Positions 63,843-64,000 of a DNA stretch of 64,000 nucleotides are shown piece by piece (within the stretch, counting starts at the first letter, position 1; each line of letters opens with the position of its first letter). The position numbers and the translations under genes were made by a program. The notes beneath the pieces are model-generated. The model had not been told where the DNA came from. It saw only the letters and a program-made list of their open reading frames with translations, and searched no databases. This stretch comes from Sapria himalayana (taxonomy: Eukaryota > Streptophyta > Magnoliopsida > Malpighiales > Rafflesiaceae), in NCBI GenBank assembly GCA_029783825.1, contig JAREIK010010175.1:1-64000 (forward strand), read 5' to 3'.

Positions 63843-64000
63843 TATCTATTTATCTATCTGTTTATCTATCAATTTATCTATTTATCTATCTGTCTATCTG
63901 TCTTTCTGTCTATCTGTCTTTCTATCTATCTTTCTTTATCTCTAACTAACTATCTTTCTATCTCTCTAACTAACTATCTATCTATCTATTTGTCTATAAA
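63843..64000 (+). repeat. TCTA satellite, right block, leaves the window
   Basis: Begins with the TAT target duplication and continues as TCTA/TCTG repeats to the window end, same orientation as all other blocks. Confidence 0.93.

Noticed and set aside
1..64000. CRISPR array or bacterial origin for the repeats
   Set aside because: The repeat is a 4-bp period without unique spacers, and the window has intron-bearing plant transposons.
1..64000. Sex-chromosome origin, because GATA repeats are enriched on some sex chromosomes
   Set aside because: Nothing in the window links it to a sex chromosome. GATA arrays also occur on autosomes.

Overview
The window is a block of plant (angiosperm) nuclear heterochromatin; the species cannot be named from it. 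The plant call rests on four things: En/Spm (CACTA) transposons with TNP2-type and Transposase_24-type remnants, a plant-type L1 retrotransposon (DUF4283 ORF1, ORF2 with an added RNase H), a hAT end of the plant Ac type, and a fragment of a plant mitochondrial DnaJ (GFA2-like) gene. No intact host gene is visible. Translated reading frames over the repeats are by-products of the repeat period, not genes.

The base layer is one very long, degenerate TCTA (GATA on the other strand) tetranucleotide array. It always runs in the same orientation and appears at 1-17120, 23879-27620, 41366-41470, about 42276-44778, 50405-50522 and 63843-64000. Without the insertions this is about 24 kb of one array, and it runs off both ends of the window. 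It contains a higher-order repeat (about 6.5-10.7 kb), pure TA and TG runs, and a TCCA-enriched subfamily (44.1-44.5 kb).

Insertions into the array, left to right: (1) a full-length LINE on the minus strand (17121-23878) with a 9-bp target duplication and a short poly(A). ORF1 is open, ORF2 is one frame broken by four stops, and the 3' part carries a DnaJ fragment. (2) A CACTA composite (about 27.6-41.4 kb): a minus-oriented end piece (to 32994) holding five well-spliced phase-0 exons of an unrecognised gene, abutting a plus-oriented element (32995-41365) with decayed TNP2 and Transposase_24 genes. (3) A hAT-type 5' end fragment (about 41.49-42.27 kb). (4) A non-autonomous CACTA element of another family (44779-50404, TSD ATC). 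(5) A 13.3-kb CACTA element (50523-63842, TSD TAT), minus-oriented, with decayed TNP2 and accessory genes and a triplicated 3' block carrying GC-rich triplet-repeat islands.

The two larger CACTA elements (32995-41365 and 50523-63842) are relatives and share their order: TAGCTAGGG-rich 5' end, an AT-rich repeat of about 550 bp, a polypurine/polypyrimidine tract, TNP2 (Transpos_assoc, transposase core, DUF4218, DUF4216), a Transposase_24-like gene, palindromic TA repeats, a last exon, and the 3' end. By established knowledge of En/Spm, the TNP2 product would cut and the accessory product would bind subterminal repeats. All copies here look non-functional. The observations most worth following are the size and structure of the array, the captured exons, the DnaJ piece in the LINE and the triplet islands.
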